Assembly: GCA_946811695.1 (NCBI GenBank)
Contig: OX328132.1
Location: 99,513,422 to 99,577,421 of the forward strand
Reading direction: 5' to 3'
Length of the DNA stretch: 64,000 nucleotides
Source of the DNA: Gonocerus acuteangulatus
Lineage: Eukaryota > Arthropoda > Insecta > Hemiptera > Coreidae
Shown in pieces: positions 32,691-42,605 of the stretch. Every line of letters begins with the position of its first letter. Within the stretch, counting starts at the first letter, position 1. The notes beneath the pieces were generated by a model, which saw only the letters and a list, made by a program, of their open reading frames with translations, ran no database searches and was not told the origin of the DNA. Position numbers and translations under genes: made by a program.

Positions 32691-32985
32691 CAGCCATTTT
32701 TTTATTCAAGTTTGGATGTTTTCTCTTTATGGCACCTAAAGGGTCCTAAATGTCTTATTGAGCTAAACGTTGCGAATTCATAATTATAATATGATAACTT
32801 ATGTTCTTGTACAACTTCTTGTCAAGAATAATATCATAAAGCGAGAAAAAAGCACTATTTCATATTAGCAACATATCTACGATTCCTTGCATTATCAAAG
32901 GAATTCTTTGAGGAGTCATGTTTCTGTCAAATGTAACTATAGCAACTACCTGAAAGCCTAGTGAATATACTACGGATTTCTGGTG

Positions 32986-33459
32986 TCATGATAAGACACA
33001 GCCACGACTTCGAGGTCAATAGCCCCCACAGATGAAGTCTAATTCGATACGGAACGAACTAATCATAACTATTTTTAGGGAGTTGGCATTGTTTCCATGG
33101 ATGACGGCATTGTTCCAGAGTCTGGATAAAGCGGACTGGAGCCTTCAGCTGGCGGCCTTCTCTCTAGAATAGGCTTTCCTTGCCTAGAATTAGCTTGCTT
33201 CCTGACACGGCTATAGCTGGCCTACATTCCCCACTCACTTCTTGTTCCATGTTGTCTTCATATTAGAGACGGCTGGTCTACATTCTTCAGGCGCCCACCG
33301 CCGAGAAATCCGTTGACGAAGGCTGCTGTTTATTCACGACTACAAAACACTCGATTTCTTGAAGATAACCCATCCACAACTCCTTAAGCTTCCTATTCAG
33401 CAGAAAGGCATAACATCGTGAATGTAACATATCTTACATCCGGGATAAAATATAATTAT
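32986..33459. other. Unassigned stretch
   Basis: At about 33312 TTGACGAAGGCTGCTG recalls the start of the Penelope-type motif, but no GAAAC half follows. No gene recognised. Confidence 0.35.
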
Positions 33460-34440
33460 TGCTTCTTACTTAGCTGAACATTTCAAATTCATAGTTATAA
33501 AATATCCACGACTCAAAAGTGACACAAGGGCTTTCCTGACTAGAATAACATCATCGCTACTTACTGAACAAGAACGATTGTCTTCACAATCATACCAGAT
33601 CCACGACTCTATAGGGACGTGAACGTAAAACCTCTTAACCAGAATAATATCATAGCCACTTCCTGACCAAGAAGAACTGTCTTCACGATCATCCCAGATC
33701 CACGACTCTACAGGGACGTGAAGGTAAAACATCTTCACCAGAATAATATCATCGCTACTTACTGAACAAGATGGATTGTCTTCACAATCATACCAGATCC
33801 ACGACTCTATAGGGACATGAATATACAACCTCTTCACCAGAATAATATCATGGCCACTTAATGAACAAGAAGGAATGTCTCCACAACCATACATGAACCA
33901 CGACTCTATAGTGACATTAACAAACAACCACTTCACCAGAATACTATGGCCACTTAATGAACAAGAAGGAATGTCTCCACTATCATACATGAACCACGAC
34001 TCTATAGTGACATAAAGACACAACCACTTCACCAGAATATTTTGGCCACATACTGAACAAGAAGGAACGTCTCCACAATCATACATGAACCACGACTCTA
34101 TAGTGACATAAAGACACAACCACTTCACCAGATTATCATGGCCACTTAATGAACAAGAAGGAATGTCTCCACAATCATACATGAACCACGACTCTATAGC
34201 GACATAAAGACAGAACCACTTCACCAGAATATTTTGGCCACATAATGACCAAGAAGGAATGTCTCCACAATCATACATGAGCCACGACTCTGTAGTGACA
34301 TCAAGATACAATCCCTTCACTAGAATAATATAATGGCTTCATGCTAAGTAAGATGACGTGAAGTCATAAGTATAACTGATCTATGACTCCATAGTGACTT
34401 GAAGGTACAACTTCATGGCAAGAAAAATATGATGTAAACC
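33460..34440. repeat. Minisatellite with 96/99-bp units
   Basis: The word CCACGACTC recurs at about 33505, 33601, 33700, 33799, 33898, 33994, 34090, 34186 and 34282, so spacings are 96 or 99 bp, with a decayed unit near 34377. All unit lengths are multiples of three. Confidence 0.9.
33466..34320 (-). CDS. Open frame of 284 codons through the minisatellite (uncertain)
   Basis: The minus strand stays open across eight to nine repeat units. The peptide repeat is ESWFMYDCGDIPSCSLSG plus about 14 residues (HDNLVKWLCLYVTI), 32 or 33 residues per unit; the 99-bp units carry one extra Ile. The frame is kept because all units are multiples of three, which may reflect coding selection or simply the age of the array. 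No signal peptide, start context or flanking exon is evident, and no family is recognised. Conserved Cys and Trp per unit would fit a repeat protein. I rate expression as unproven. Confidence 0.3.
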   Translation of the reverse strand: MKGLYLDVTTESWLMYDCGDIPSWSLCGQNILVKWFCLYVAIESWFMYDCGDIPSCSLSGHDNLVKWLCLYVTIESWFMYDCGDVPSCSVCGQNILVKWLCLYVTIESWFMYDSGDIPSCSLSGHSILVKWLFVNVTIESWFMYGCGDIPSCSLSGHDIILVKRLYIHVPIESWIWYDCEDNPSCSVSSDDIILVKMFYLHVPVESWIWDDREDSSSWSGSGYDIILVKRFYVHVPIESWIWYDCEDNRSCSVSSDDVILVRKALVSLLSRGYFITMNLKCSAK

Positions 34441-34559
34441 TGCTCGGCTAAAAGGTACGACATATACACGACATAGTTAAGGATATGATAGATATATTAC
34501 ACCACGACTCTCGCCAATGACCGCAGTGGATGATTAATTTGTCACAATATGATTTCTTT

Positions 34560-34742
34560 CTTTTGTTTTCTTTTTACGGCGCATCGACGTCTACATTTGC
34601 GCCAACATCCAGGATGGTGCGAGGAATTTTATCAACGAGCCGTGAGATGAGAAAATTCCTGCCGGTGCGCCGGTGGGAATCGAATCCACCATCTGCTGCA
34701 TATGAATCTAAAGCGTTAGCCACTAGACCACGGGGAGACCCC
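34560..34742 (-). repeat. tRNA-derived SINE, family G
   Basis: Minus strand: GGGGTCTCCCCGTGGTCTAG, TGGCTAACGC (A-box region), GGATTCGATTCCCACC (B-box region), then the body ending GTCGATGCGCCGT and an A-rich tail. It is one of the two clearest copies. Confidence 0.85.
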
Positions 34743-34965
34743 GATTTCTTTGTTTCACTCTTTTGGAGTCTGGTAAACACATTGTTTCCAAAAGAAACGT
34801 GCAAAATAGTAAAACGAAACAGAGTTAAAGTGTATAAAAATGAAGTCGCGCAGGCTGAAATTTTTAATCAAGCTAGGTCGCTCATTACGCCACCGGTCTT
34901 CGTATCAGAGGACGGCAATCCTATCGTATCTAATGGAGACATATCCTCTCACAGACGCTAACATA
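34743..34965 (+). pseudogene. Coding-like remnant, unrecognised
   Basis: After the SINE a plus-strand frame continues with KRNRVKVYKNEVAQAEIFNQ and ends at a stop at 34959-34961. Its composition is protein-like (charged and hydrophobic residues mixed) and less AT-rich than the surroundings. I do not recognise a family. The upstream part of the same frame is SINE sequence. Confidence 0.2.
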
Positions 34966-35049
34966 TTTATTAAACTATTGTATGATAAGAAATTAAGACA
35001 CAGACACAGAATTTCAATGATATATTCCAAATTGGCAGAGGGTCATAAC

Positions 35050-35150
35050 ATTTAAGAAGACTTCAACTTTTCATTAACATCCCTTTATTTGGTGCTCTAC
35101 ATGTTTCACGTCACTAGACGCCTCTTCAGGAGCAACTTAATTAGTTGTGC
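35050..35150 (-). mobile_element. Penelope-type fragment
   Basis: On the minus strand GAAGAGGCGTCTAGTGACGT is followed by GAAACATGTAGAGC. The layout matches the other Penelope-type segments, but the sequence is clearly a different family. Confidence 0.45.
35101..35129 (-). ncRNA. Hammerhead-like motif of a second family
   Basis: Minus strand: CTGAAGA, one extra G, stem GCGTC/GACGT with loop TAGT, then GAAAC. The sequence differs from the other copies but keeps the core, including the single extra purine before stem II. Confidence 0.35.
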
Positions 35151-35295
35151 CCAACTTAGGAAAATCTTCCGCAGATAGGGCCCCGTCTAAACTAATGCAA
35201 TAAAAGTAAAATAAAGATGGCCGTTTTCACACTGCTGTTTTTTTTTTAATCTATTGTATAATGGTTAAAATCGACTCCCAGAGAAACCTTTTGTT
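35151..35295. other. Unassigned spacer
   Basis: Nothing recognised. Confidence 0.4.
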
Positions 35296-35667
35296 AGGGT
35301 GCCCACACACGGCGGGAATATCTCAAGATTTGGACTGCGCAGTCCAAATCTTGAGATATTCCTCGCCGTGTAAGAAGCAGCCTTGAGGCAAGAGTTGAAC
35401 TATACAGTCCAACGAAGTAGAATGAAAAAAACAATAGATTAACTGTACAGTCCAATGAGCCCGGGACTGCAGGCCAGGCGTGACGTGTGTGGACAAGAGG
35501 ATATTTGCTTCACATACAGTGGGTCTACCGTAACTGGACTGTGCAGCCCTGCTTTGAGGTTTATTAACTTATCAAGTGTTTGCTAGACCCGTACAGTCCA
35601 AACCTTGAGGCCAAACTGTGCAGCGCCGGCCTTGAGATTTGAACTGAACGTGAATGACCACCTTTTA
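35296..35667 (+). mobile_element. Repeat family D, copy 2, MITE-like, with palindrome
   Basis: The left end GGTGCCCACACACG and the right end CGTGAATGACCACC are imperfect inverted repeats. A perfect palindrome with 24-bp arms (35315-35338 and 35339-35362) is extended by CACGGCG/CGCCGTG with a one-base bulge. The block AGTCCAAACCTTGAGG at 35597-35655 is shared with copies 1 and 3, and the palindrome contains the same AGTCCAAATCTTGAG word. Confidence 0.6.
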
Positions 35668-36073
35668 TAATAAAACATAAAATAAAAAAAAACTATCATT
35701 ATTTCTGAATTTTATATACTATAATAAAAAATATATTTTTGATGTCCGTTTATTTTTTATTGATTATTTCCTATTTTATGATGTGTATATTTTCTTTAGT
35801 TTTTCTCTTTCTGAGGTCCACTATTTTAATATTTTCGAAGTCAAATTCGTGCTTGCGTTTGAGTGCATGATACTCTAAAACAGTTTTTTTGTCAGTCTCA
35901 TCTATATTTTTAACATGTAAAACTCATTGTTTATCATAGAGGGCTATGATATTTCTTGTCACTGAGATATCAAATTCTTGGAGTTGACTTACATGATTCA
36001 CTTCAGTTCCGTCAATGTAGTAAGGGAAAAGAGATAAACGCATGACTAGATAAAATTCAAAATAAGTTCGAAA
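35668..36073. other. AT-rich stretch without recognised features
   Basis: No gene or repeat match seen. Confidence 0.4.
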
Positions 36074-36125
36074 TAAGTTCGATTCGCAGGAACTACGTTA
36101 CCTTAGCGCGCTTCCGTTCATACCC
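36074..36125 (-). mobile_element. Family A 3'-terminal fragment
   Basis: TTCGCAGGAACTACGTTACC, TTAGCGCGCTTCCGTTCAT is the reverse complement of the family A right end with a few changes. The body is missing. Confidence 0.6.
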
Positions 36126-36336
36126 ATTGTGCCATTATTAAAGGATTAAAAGCAGTTATTGGAAAGAATGAGAAGCGAGATTTTAGACGCCACAACAGAA
36201 AACCTGATAGCATACTAAGCATAAGTTACCCAATCCTCTTTCACAACGTTCGGTCTAAGAAAACACTATTGCCATTATGTTTCTCAATTTCTCAACTTGC
36301 TCTACTAAAATGCTCATTTTACTATTAATTGCAATT

Positions 36337-36337
<1 letters not shown>

Positions 36338-36380
<43 letters not shown>
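36338..36380. repeat. Poly(A) run of 43
   Basis: Uninterrupted A homopolymer, perhaps a retrotransposon tail whose body is no longer recognisable. Confidence 0.9.
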
Positions 36381-36383
<3 letters not shown>

Positions 36384-36424
36384 CGGTAAACAGACAAACC
36401 CCGTTTCAAAAGAACATAATATTT

Positions 36425-36606
36425 TTTTTTTTTTTTAACGGCGCATCGACATCTTGGCCATTAGCGCCGACATCCTGGTGCAGCGAGGAATTTTCCCACC
36501 GAGACTTGAGATGAGAAAATTCCTGCCGTCGCGACGGTGGGAATCGAACCCGCCATCTCCCGCATAAGAATCTAAGACCTTAACCAGTCGACCTCGGGGA
36601 GGCCCG
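36425..36606 (-). repeat. tRNA-derived SINE, family G
   Basis: Minus strand: GGCCTCCCCGAGGTCGACTG (altered A-box region), GGGTTCGATTCCCACC (B-box region), the shared body and an A-rich tail (T run on the plus strand at 36423-36436). Confidence 0.8.
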
Positions 36607-36639
36607 TTTTAAGCACTCATTTCTTTCAATGACATCGCC

Positions 36640-36905
36640 CGATCAAAAATTCGACACAGAAAAAATATGGTCAAGATCGGTGACCCCACCGCTGTATACT
36701 GGTGGAGTTCAAATCCCGAGCAAGCACTAAAGATTTTTAGCTTCTAGTGTCTTCGTTCATCGGTTGAATTCGGCCTCTCTGACCGCCCATAGGCCAAGCC
36801 AGATTGTAATCAATTTGATAATGGGTACCTGCAAAGGGGAAAATTAGGCGGCCGGAGCATAGTGCATTACCATACTGTCTATCGTCTAGAATCAGAGATA
36901 TTTTT
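36640..36905 (+). repeat. tRNA-derived SINE, family F
   Basis: The B-box region GAGTTCAAATCCCGAGCAAG is near 36706. It is followed by the body (CTTCTAGTGTCTTCGTTCAT, GACCGCCC, ATGGGTACC, GGCGGCCGGAGCATAGTG). The A-box half is poorly preserved and the 3' end is cut. Confidence 0.7.
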
Positions 36906-37285
36906 TTCTAGTAGCCTATGTAGCTATGTTCTTAAGCTGCCTTCTAATTGATTTAAAAAAGAACGGCTATAAAAATCTGACTATCCCTCGAACTTTTTGA
37001 TGAATTCAATAATAAAGTAAACAAAATTTATTCAAAATCGTATTAAATTTCCAATAAACTACGAATATAAAGATTCTATTAGTCATACTTACAAACTCAT
37101 TATACATTCAAATATCTTTCATGAATATTTCACAAATTCTTGTCCGGTCAACTTCGGTCCTTATATCAACTTTGACCAGTAAAATCCACCCGCTTTGCGT
37201 TTATAAGCTTCCAGGTAGACCCATAATTTAGTTGAAATAATATTTGCGAAATAAATCATGAAATAACCTTAACAGATTATTTCAG
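36906..37285. other. AT-rich stretch
   Basis: The words near 37165-37200 (ACTTTGACCAGTAAAATCCA, CCCGCTTTGCG) faintly recall the family A interior. No gene seen. Confidence 0.35.
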
Positions 37286-37290
37286 AAATG

Positions 37291-37291
<1 letters not shown>

Positions 37292-37352
<61 letters not shown>
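37292..37352. repeat. (TA)n microsatellite
   Basis: TA dinucleotides with one AAATATA interruption near the start. Confidence 0.9.
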
Positions 37353-37355
<3 letters not shown>

Positions 37356-38080
37356 TTATAAATATCGTTGTAGCTAATAGCTAATTAGCTTTAGCTATAG
37401 CTACAACTAAAACATATTGCCATATCAAAGTTCACTTCCGGTCTACTCTGGCCCTCTACCAGCCCACACAAGTCCACTTCCGTTCATCTCTGAGCGACTT
37501 GCAGGGGTATTTTAACTCTTGTTCCACTTCCGCTTCACTATTGTGAAATTCCGATCACAACTTGGTCACACTGGAACGCTTCCGGTAGACTCATGCCACT
37601 CTGTAGATGGAAGGTGGTCATTCGAATGCTTAAATTTCCTTTAAAAAATGCATGTAATGAAATTTTGGATTGGTCGATCTCAAAAGGGGAGTATACAGCC
37701 GATCTGGACCAATTTTTTTCTGGTGATTCTACATCGAAAAATAGTCGACACGTGTCAGAGCGTTCCGTCCAATGCGCCTCAGGAGCCGAGAAATAAAATA
37801 AAATAGGTTGAAAGTGCTTTATTTTTATATCGAGTTTAGAAAATGATATCGACATGATTCTTTCACCAATTCATTTGTTTTTTAGAGTAGATTAAAAGAA
37901 AAATATAATCGTTAAATAATAATTTATATTTCGTCAAATATATTCAAAAATATGCTTACGTTTTCAAGTAAACTAGTATAATACATTTTTTTACACCAAA
38001 AATAATAGCAGATTGAAACCCTAATGTGGTGAATACAATTGAAAACGAAAAATAATGATTTTTTCCAGTCTAGAAGAGAC
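37353..38080. other. Unassigned stretch
   Basis: The part 37430-37800 is less AT-rich and has overlapping short frames on both strands, without a recognisable motif. The word CACTTCCGxTC occurs several times between 37429 and 37585. Confidence 0.35.
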
Positions 38081-38813
38081 TAAAAATTTGTAAGCGAAAA
38101 AGTAATGTGACGTTTTGAAATTTAATATATAAAATTCTATATAAATATTCTTTGAAATATGGCCGGATTGTTGAATCTTTAACAAAATTTTAAGGGTACC
38201 CCCTTAGCGAAATTTAAAATACATTTTTTTATATTTTTGTAATATTCCCAAAATTTGAATTTAGGGGTTTTTCAATGAGCTAAAAACGAATCTGACATCC
38301 GTTTTTAAATAAAAAATTGTTTAACATACTCGACTCTTTAGAAGTTGGCATTCTGCCAAAATATTCCATATACCTACATTTAAAAAGTTATCGATTATAA
38401 AAAAAAAATATGATTTATTAACTTTATTAATTTGAATCTTTAACAACATTTTAAGGGTCCCCTTAAAATGCTGTTAAAGATTCAACAATCCGGCCATATT
38501 TCAAAGAATATTTACCCGATTCAAGCCAAACTTGGAGGGTCGATAAAGGCCCTAATGTGACACATTTCCCTCCAATCAGGGTGTTTCTACGTGCTCTGGG
38601 ATTGAAGTTATATGCAAAAATGTTTACATCTTATTTTTATTTTGAGAACCATTTTTTGCAAGTACCTTTTGAGATAATACAATAGTCATTGATATGGTTA
38701 GAAAAAGAAGTCTTTCTTCTTTTGAAAAATTTCAATGAAGTAAAAATCGGATTATCTCAAGGGGAGATATTGAATTTCAAAACGTTACATTACTTTTTCG
38801 CTTACAAATTTTT
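38081..38813. repeat. Large interrupted inverted repeat ending at the gap
   Basis: Arms 38081-38125 and 38768-38813 (AAAAATTTGTAAGCGAAAAA and complement) and arms 38147-38196 and 38461-38510 (ATTCTTTGAAATATGGCCGG and complement, about 50 bp with few mismatches) are nested. The outer right arm runs directly into the N gap. Confidence 0.75.
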
Positions 38814-39013
38814 NNNNNNNNNNNNNNNNNNNNNNNNNNNNNNNNNNNNNNNNNNNNNNNNNNNNNNNNNNNNNNNNNNNNNNNNNNNNNNNNNNNNNNN
38901 NNNNNNNNNNNNNNNNNNNNNNNNNNNNNNNNNNNNNNNNNNNNNNNNNNNNNNNNNNNNNNNNNNNNNNNNNNNNNNNNNNNNNNNNNNNNNNNNNNNN
39001 NNNNNNNNNNNNN
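38814..39013. other. Assembly gap of 200 N
   Basis: Exactly 200 N, a conventional placeholder, so the true size is unknown. Translations across it are meaningless. Confidence 0.99.
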
Positions 39014-39186
39014 CAGAAATAATGCGGCCTGGCCTTGAAAATTATTGTAAACTCTTGTTTCACACTTGTCGCAAATATGGTGTATACATTTGGGGTTTAT
39101 TTGAAGAGGAGCAAAGAATAAAAACAAATAAAAAGTTATTAGCAGCTCAAACATTTTTTTTTAAATTGTAGAATAAATTGTTGGTG

Positions 39187-39532
39187 GCTAGGTTAGCTCA
39201 GTGGTAGAGCACTGGCCTAATACGTTGGAGGACCTGCGTTCAAACCCCGAGCAAGCTCTAAAGATTTTTGCTTCTAGTGTCTTTGTTCATCGGTTGGATT
39301 CGGCTTCCCTGACCGCCCCTAGGACAACCCAGCCTTCAATTAAGTTAATAATGGGTACCTTGGTGCTAATGGCTCTACCAGTCGAAGCAGCCAAGGGGAA
39401 AATCAGGTGGCCGGAGCTTAGTACTTACCACACTATCTCCCTAGTGTGCCGTATGGTCATGAATCAGATACCTCTATGGTATCTGCCCCTCAGCGCCCTC
39501 CTGGCCTGTTACGGGACTGATTTTTTTATTAT
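39187..39532 (+). repeat. tRNA-derived SINE, family F, full length
   Basis: The head GGCTAGGTTAGCTCAGTGGT, AGAGCACTGG contains an A box, and GCGTTCAAACCCCGAGC is the B-box region. The body runs to GTTACGGGACTGATTTTTTT. It has an extra block (TTGGTGCTAATGGCTCTACC) relative to other copies. It could be transcribed by RNA polymerase III. The head is tRNA-like but cannot fold as a normal tRNA. Confidence 0.85.
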
Positions 39533-40325
39533 AATTTTTTTGAAGAATAAATTGTTAAATATTTCGGAAACGTTCAGGAAAAATAAGACATGTACGTCAC
39601 CATTATTACGAGTAAATATGCCGCAGAAATTAATGGCATGAAATTTGTTCGGAGATAGCTGAAGAAAACCGAACTTAATATTTTGAAATTGATGGTTCTT
39701 ATTGAGCATTTTTCTTAGTTTTATTTCAGAGTTTTAATTTTTTGCAATGCGTTTATCAATATAACTAGACGGAGAATATTAAAAAGAAGTTATTTTTTGA
39801 TATCATGAAGCGCTGTTTTAATGTAATATTTTTCTACATTCATAATTTGTTGTTTTATTCATCTTTTTGTATCATTTCTCTGATTCTACTATTCAATTTA
39901 TCAAGGTCAACCTGGCTCGATTTGTTTATTTTATTCATTTTTTTTCTAGATAACGAGTAATTTGTATTACGTTACAAATGAAATGTAATTTTTTCGAATA
40001 GCACAGATATTTTCTTCTTTTCTAGTTCTAGGTAGTTTTTGTTGCGTAATGTTTTCTTGTGAGAACAAAAATTAATCCCCCAAGGGTCACATTTATAAAT
40101 CGATCTCGAGTGTGGATTTGCGGGTAAACCTATCCTAACCCCTGCTAACGCTGTTGCTGATTAACGGACCCGTCCTTTCATTTCGTATTTATATTAATAA
40201 ATTTACCTACAAGCAAACACATATCTAGAATATATGTAATTAGCACCCGAGTTTTTATAAAACCAGGGAACTTTACTAAATAAAAACTACACTCAACTCC
40301 AGGGAAAAAATGGATTAAAAATTAA
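39533..40325. other. AT-rich stretch without recognised features
   Basis: Short frames only. No repeat match seen. Confidence 0.4.
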
Positions 40326-41523
40326 AAACAAAGTCCGTCACGCAGGAGCTGCATAACTAAGCACTTTCCTCAGAATTTGCTGTAAATAACCTATATAAAT
40401 AAAATAAAAATGTAAATAGTTCTGCACTTTTACATTTCTTATGAGAACTTTTCAATTATTATTTTTGTAAATAATTTGCTTCCAGAGTTATGGTATTACA
40501 TGATACTGTACTATTTAAGAAATACTCAAAAACTTCATTTTCCGTCTTTTGATCTGACGCAGGAACAGGATACAGTCCCTCTTGTGGGAGATAGCGCTCC
40601 TCGCGGCGCCTTTGGGAACCTACGTGTGGCTGGCTACTTCTAATGAAACAGAGTTTAAAGTAAACCCTCCTTTCCAATAGACCGATTTACTTCATTTTTA
40701 CAACACTTCTTTCTCATGAGATACCCACAACGTATACCGCGTTTCGTTTCAATACAGTAGAAATTACGACTTGCATGAGTATATTAGTACTTTAGGTCCG
40801 GAGTAACCCCCCCCCTCATAATAACCCGATTTAGTTTATATTTGCAACCCATTTTTCTCTGTTGATTACCACCACGAATACCGAGTTTCGTTGAAATGTA
40901 ACAAAAATTACGGCTGGTAGTGGCAAATTGGTAATGAGGGTCCGGAGTAACCCCCCCCCCCCTTCTAATGAACCGATTTAGTTTATTTTTACATCTCACT
41001 TTTCTCTCTAGATTACCACTACGAATACCAAGTTTCGTCGAAATGTAACAAAAATTACGGCTGGTAGTGGCAAATTGGTAATGTGGGTCCGGAGTAAACC
41101 CCCCCTTCTAATGAACCGATTTAGTTTATTTTTACATCTCACTTTTCTCTCTAGATTACCACTACGAATACCAAGTTTTGTCGAAATATAACAAAAATCA
41201 CGGCTGGTAGTTGCGAATTAGTATTGTGGGTCCGAAGTAAACCCCCCCCCCCCCTTCTAATGAACCGATTTAGTTTATTTTTACATCTCACTTTTCTCTC
41301 TAGATTACTACTACGAATACCAAGTTTCGTTGAAATATAACAAATATTACGGCTGGCATGGTCAAATTAGTGTTTTGGGTTCAGGGTAAACCCCCCCCCC
41401 CCTTCCGGTGAACCGATTTCGGTGGTTAACGAACTCGTTCAATCGTTTGCTAATTGAATGCTATATACCAAGTTTCGTGACGAAAAAAACAAAAACTCTG
41501 GCCGCTATCGTGTTAACAGACAC

Positions 41524-41585
<62 letters not shown>

Positions 41586-41705
41586 TTTAATGGGGGTCAT
41601 TTTCGGTGTCTACTATGTAGGATCGATAAAGATTTGAAGAAATTTTTCAAAACTTCAGTCATGAGTGCAACCTCAATAGCTACTTTCCTTCGGAGGAAAG
41701 TGCTA
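40326..41705 (-). mobile_element. HINE/DINE-1-like element, family B copy B2
   Basis: The terminal hairpin end is at 40331-40360 (AAGTCCGTCACGCAGGAGCT), with AGCACTTTCCTC at 40360-40371 and the matching GAGGAAAGTGCT at 41693-41704, where the left-end hairpin (GCTACTTTCCTTCGGAGGAA) lies. A (TA)n tract is at 41524-41582. Between them are about five tandem units of roughly 143 bp, each with a C run, AACCGATTTAGTTTATTTTT and GAATACCAAGTTTCGT. The layout equals that of family A with a different sequence. No coding capacity. Confidence 0.72.
40795..41405. repeat. Tandem units of about 143 bp inside B2
   Basis: C-run starts at about 40805, 40950, 41098, 41240 and 41390 mark the units. B1 has about three such units, so copy number varies between elements. 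Tandem arrays are established inside some DINE-type elements. Confidence 0.8.
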
Positions 41706-42289
41706 ATAAGAAAACATGTGAGCTCTTCCATGTCAAGAGGGACATTGAAATTTTGATTCGTATGATGCACTTCTATAATAGAAGTTTTATTGAGAATTTT
41801 GTATTCTGTCCAGGCCTGAAAATTGCTTTTTTCTCTACACTTCTCTTTTTGTAGAATTTGCTTGTTAATGACGGAAAAATACTTTGCCTAATACAAAAGC
41901 GCTATGTTTAAAGTACATAGTTGCAGGTAGCAAAAGAACACAAAAAACAACAACAAAATGAACATAATAAAAATTCATTTTGTAAAGAATGTTTTGACCA
42001 TCGCTACTCTAAATGTCAATCACGTTGTGGGGCGAAAACACCTCCATGGAACATTGGCTATTTCGGTGAAATTTGCGATAAAAAAATCTTTACTTTAACA
42101 GTTTTACCTTAAGAGAATTCCGAGTAATTTTATTTTTCTTCTTAATTCGACGTGGGAAGCGAATGAAACCAATTTCAAGGCTTAATATTCGACCATTTTC
42201 GAGAAATAAAATTGAAACTTTTGTTTTGATGCTCAAATACGACGGTGGGATCAGATACACATGCTCCATATTGTTATGTAAATTTTACG
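41706..42289 (+). mobile_element. Spacer with diverged family A interior (about 41990-42220)
   Basis: GGGGCGAAAACACC, GCGATAAAAAAATC, GAAGCGAATGAAACCAATTT, CAAGGC and CCATTTTCGAGAAA follow the order of the A1 interior. The ends and the microsatellite are missing. Confidence 0.4.
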
Positions 42290-42605
42290 GAGTGCAGAAG
42301 ACGACAAAAACTAAATAGTCCACATGACATGAACGAATTGTTTGGGGACAACAGCCAGTACATAAACACAATACTCTCGTACTTGCAGAATACTAAACTA
42401 TACAATCTCATTTGAAGCTATCTGCTGAATACCCGGTGGCTTTCAGGCATATTAGACATCTGCTGAATACCCGGTGGCTTTCAGGCATATTACAGACATA
42501 TCCATACCTCCGTTTATGGAAATAATTGAATCAAATATTTATCTTAATGCTGGTTCATTAGACAAAACAGGTACCACCTTTAAGGAGTGAATCATTTGTA
42601 ACTAA
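42290..42605 (+). repeat. Repeat family H, copy 1
   Basis: Matches 60375-60665: GACGACAAAAACTAAAT, TGACATGAACGAATT, CTGCTGAATACCCGGTGGCT, TTTCAGGCATATTA, TGCTGGTTCAT, CAGGTACCA, AAGGAGTGAA. A 38-bp part (TCTGCTGAATACCCGGTGGC...) is duplicated in tandem at 42421 and 42459 here but single in copy 2. Confidence 0.7.

Larger units (their letters stand above)
31750..32985. mobile_element. Long inverted-repeat element enclosing a minisatellite
   Basis: A left arm (about 31755-31975) and a right arm (about 32795-32980) match imperfectly in opposite orientation: GGCAGTTGCTGTAGTTA against TAACTATAGCAACTACC, GACAGAAACATGAGTC against GACTCATGTTTCTGTC, and AATCGTAGATATGTTGC against GCAACATATCTACGATT. 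Between them lies a 120-bp tandem array. There is no coding sequence, so it is a foldback-like or MITE-like element of unknown type. Confidence 0.55.

Noticed and set aside
33460..34440. Possible CRISPR array because of regular direct repeats
   Set aside because: Units adjoin directly with no unique spacers, unit length is 96/99 bp, and the genome is eukaryotic. It is a minisatellite.
34530..34742. Protein-like frame of the first part of 34530-34961
   Set aside because: This part is antisense to the SINE G insertion, so it does not represent a gene.
37538..37855. 105-codon minus-strand frame with an overlapping plus frame
   Set aside because: No recognisable motif, and both strands are open because of locally balanced composition. 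Not enough to call a gene.
39187..39260. Possible functional tRNA genes at the heads of SINE F and SINE G
   Set aside because: A- and B-box-like words are present, but the acceptor and anticodon stems do not pair properly and each head is joined to a repeated SINE body.
42290..42605. Repeat H as part of family B because both copies are near B elements
   Set aside because: Both H copies are in plus orientation while B1 is plus and B2 is minus, and the distances differ, so a fixed association is not supported.
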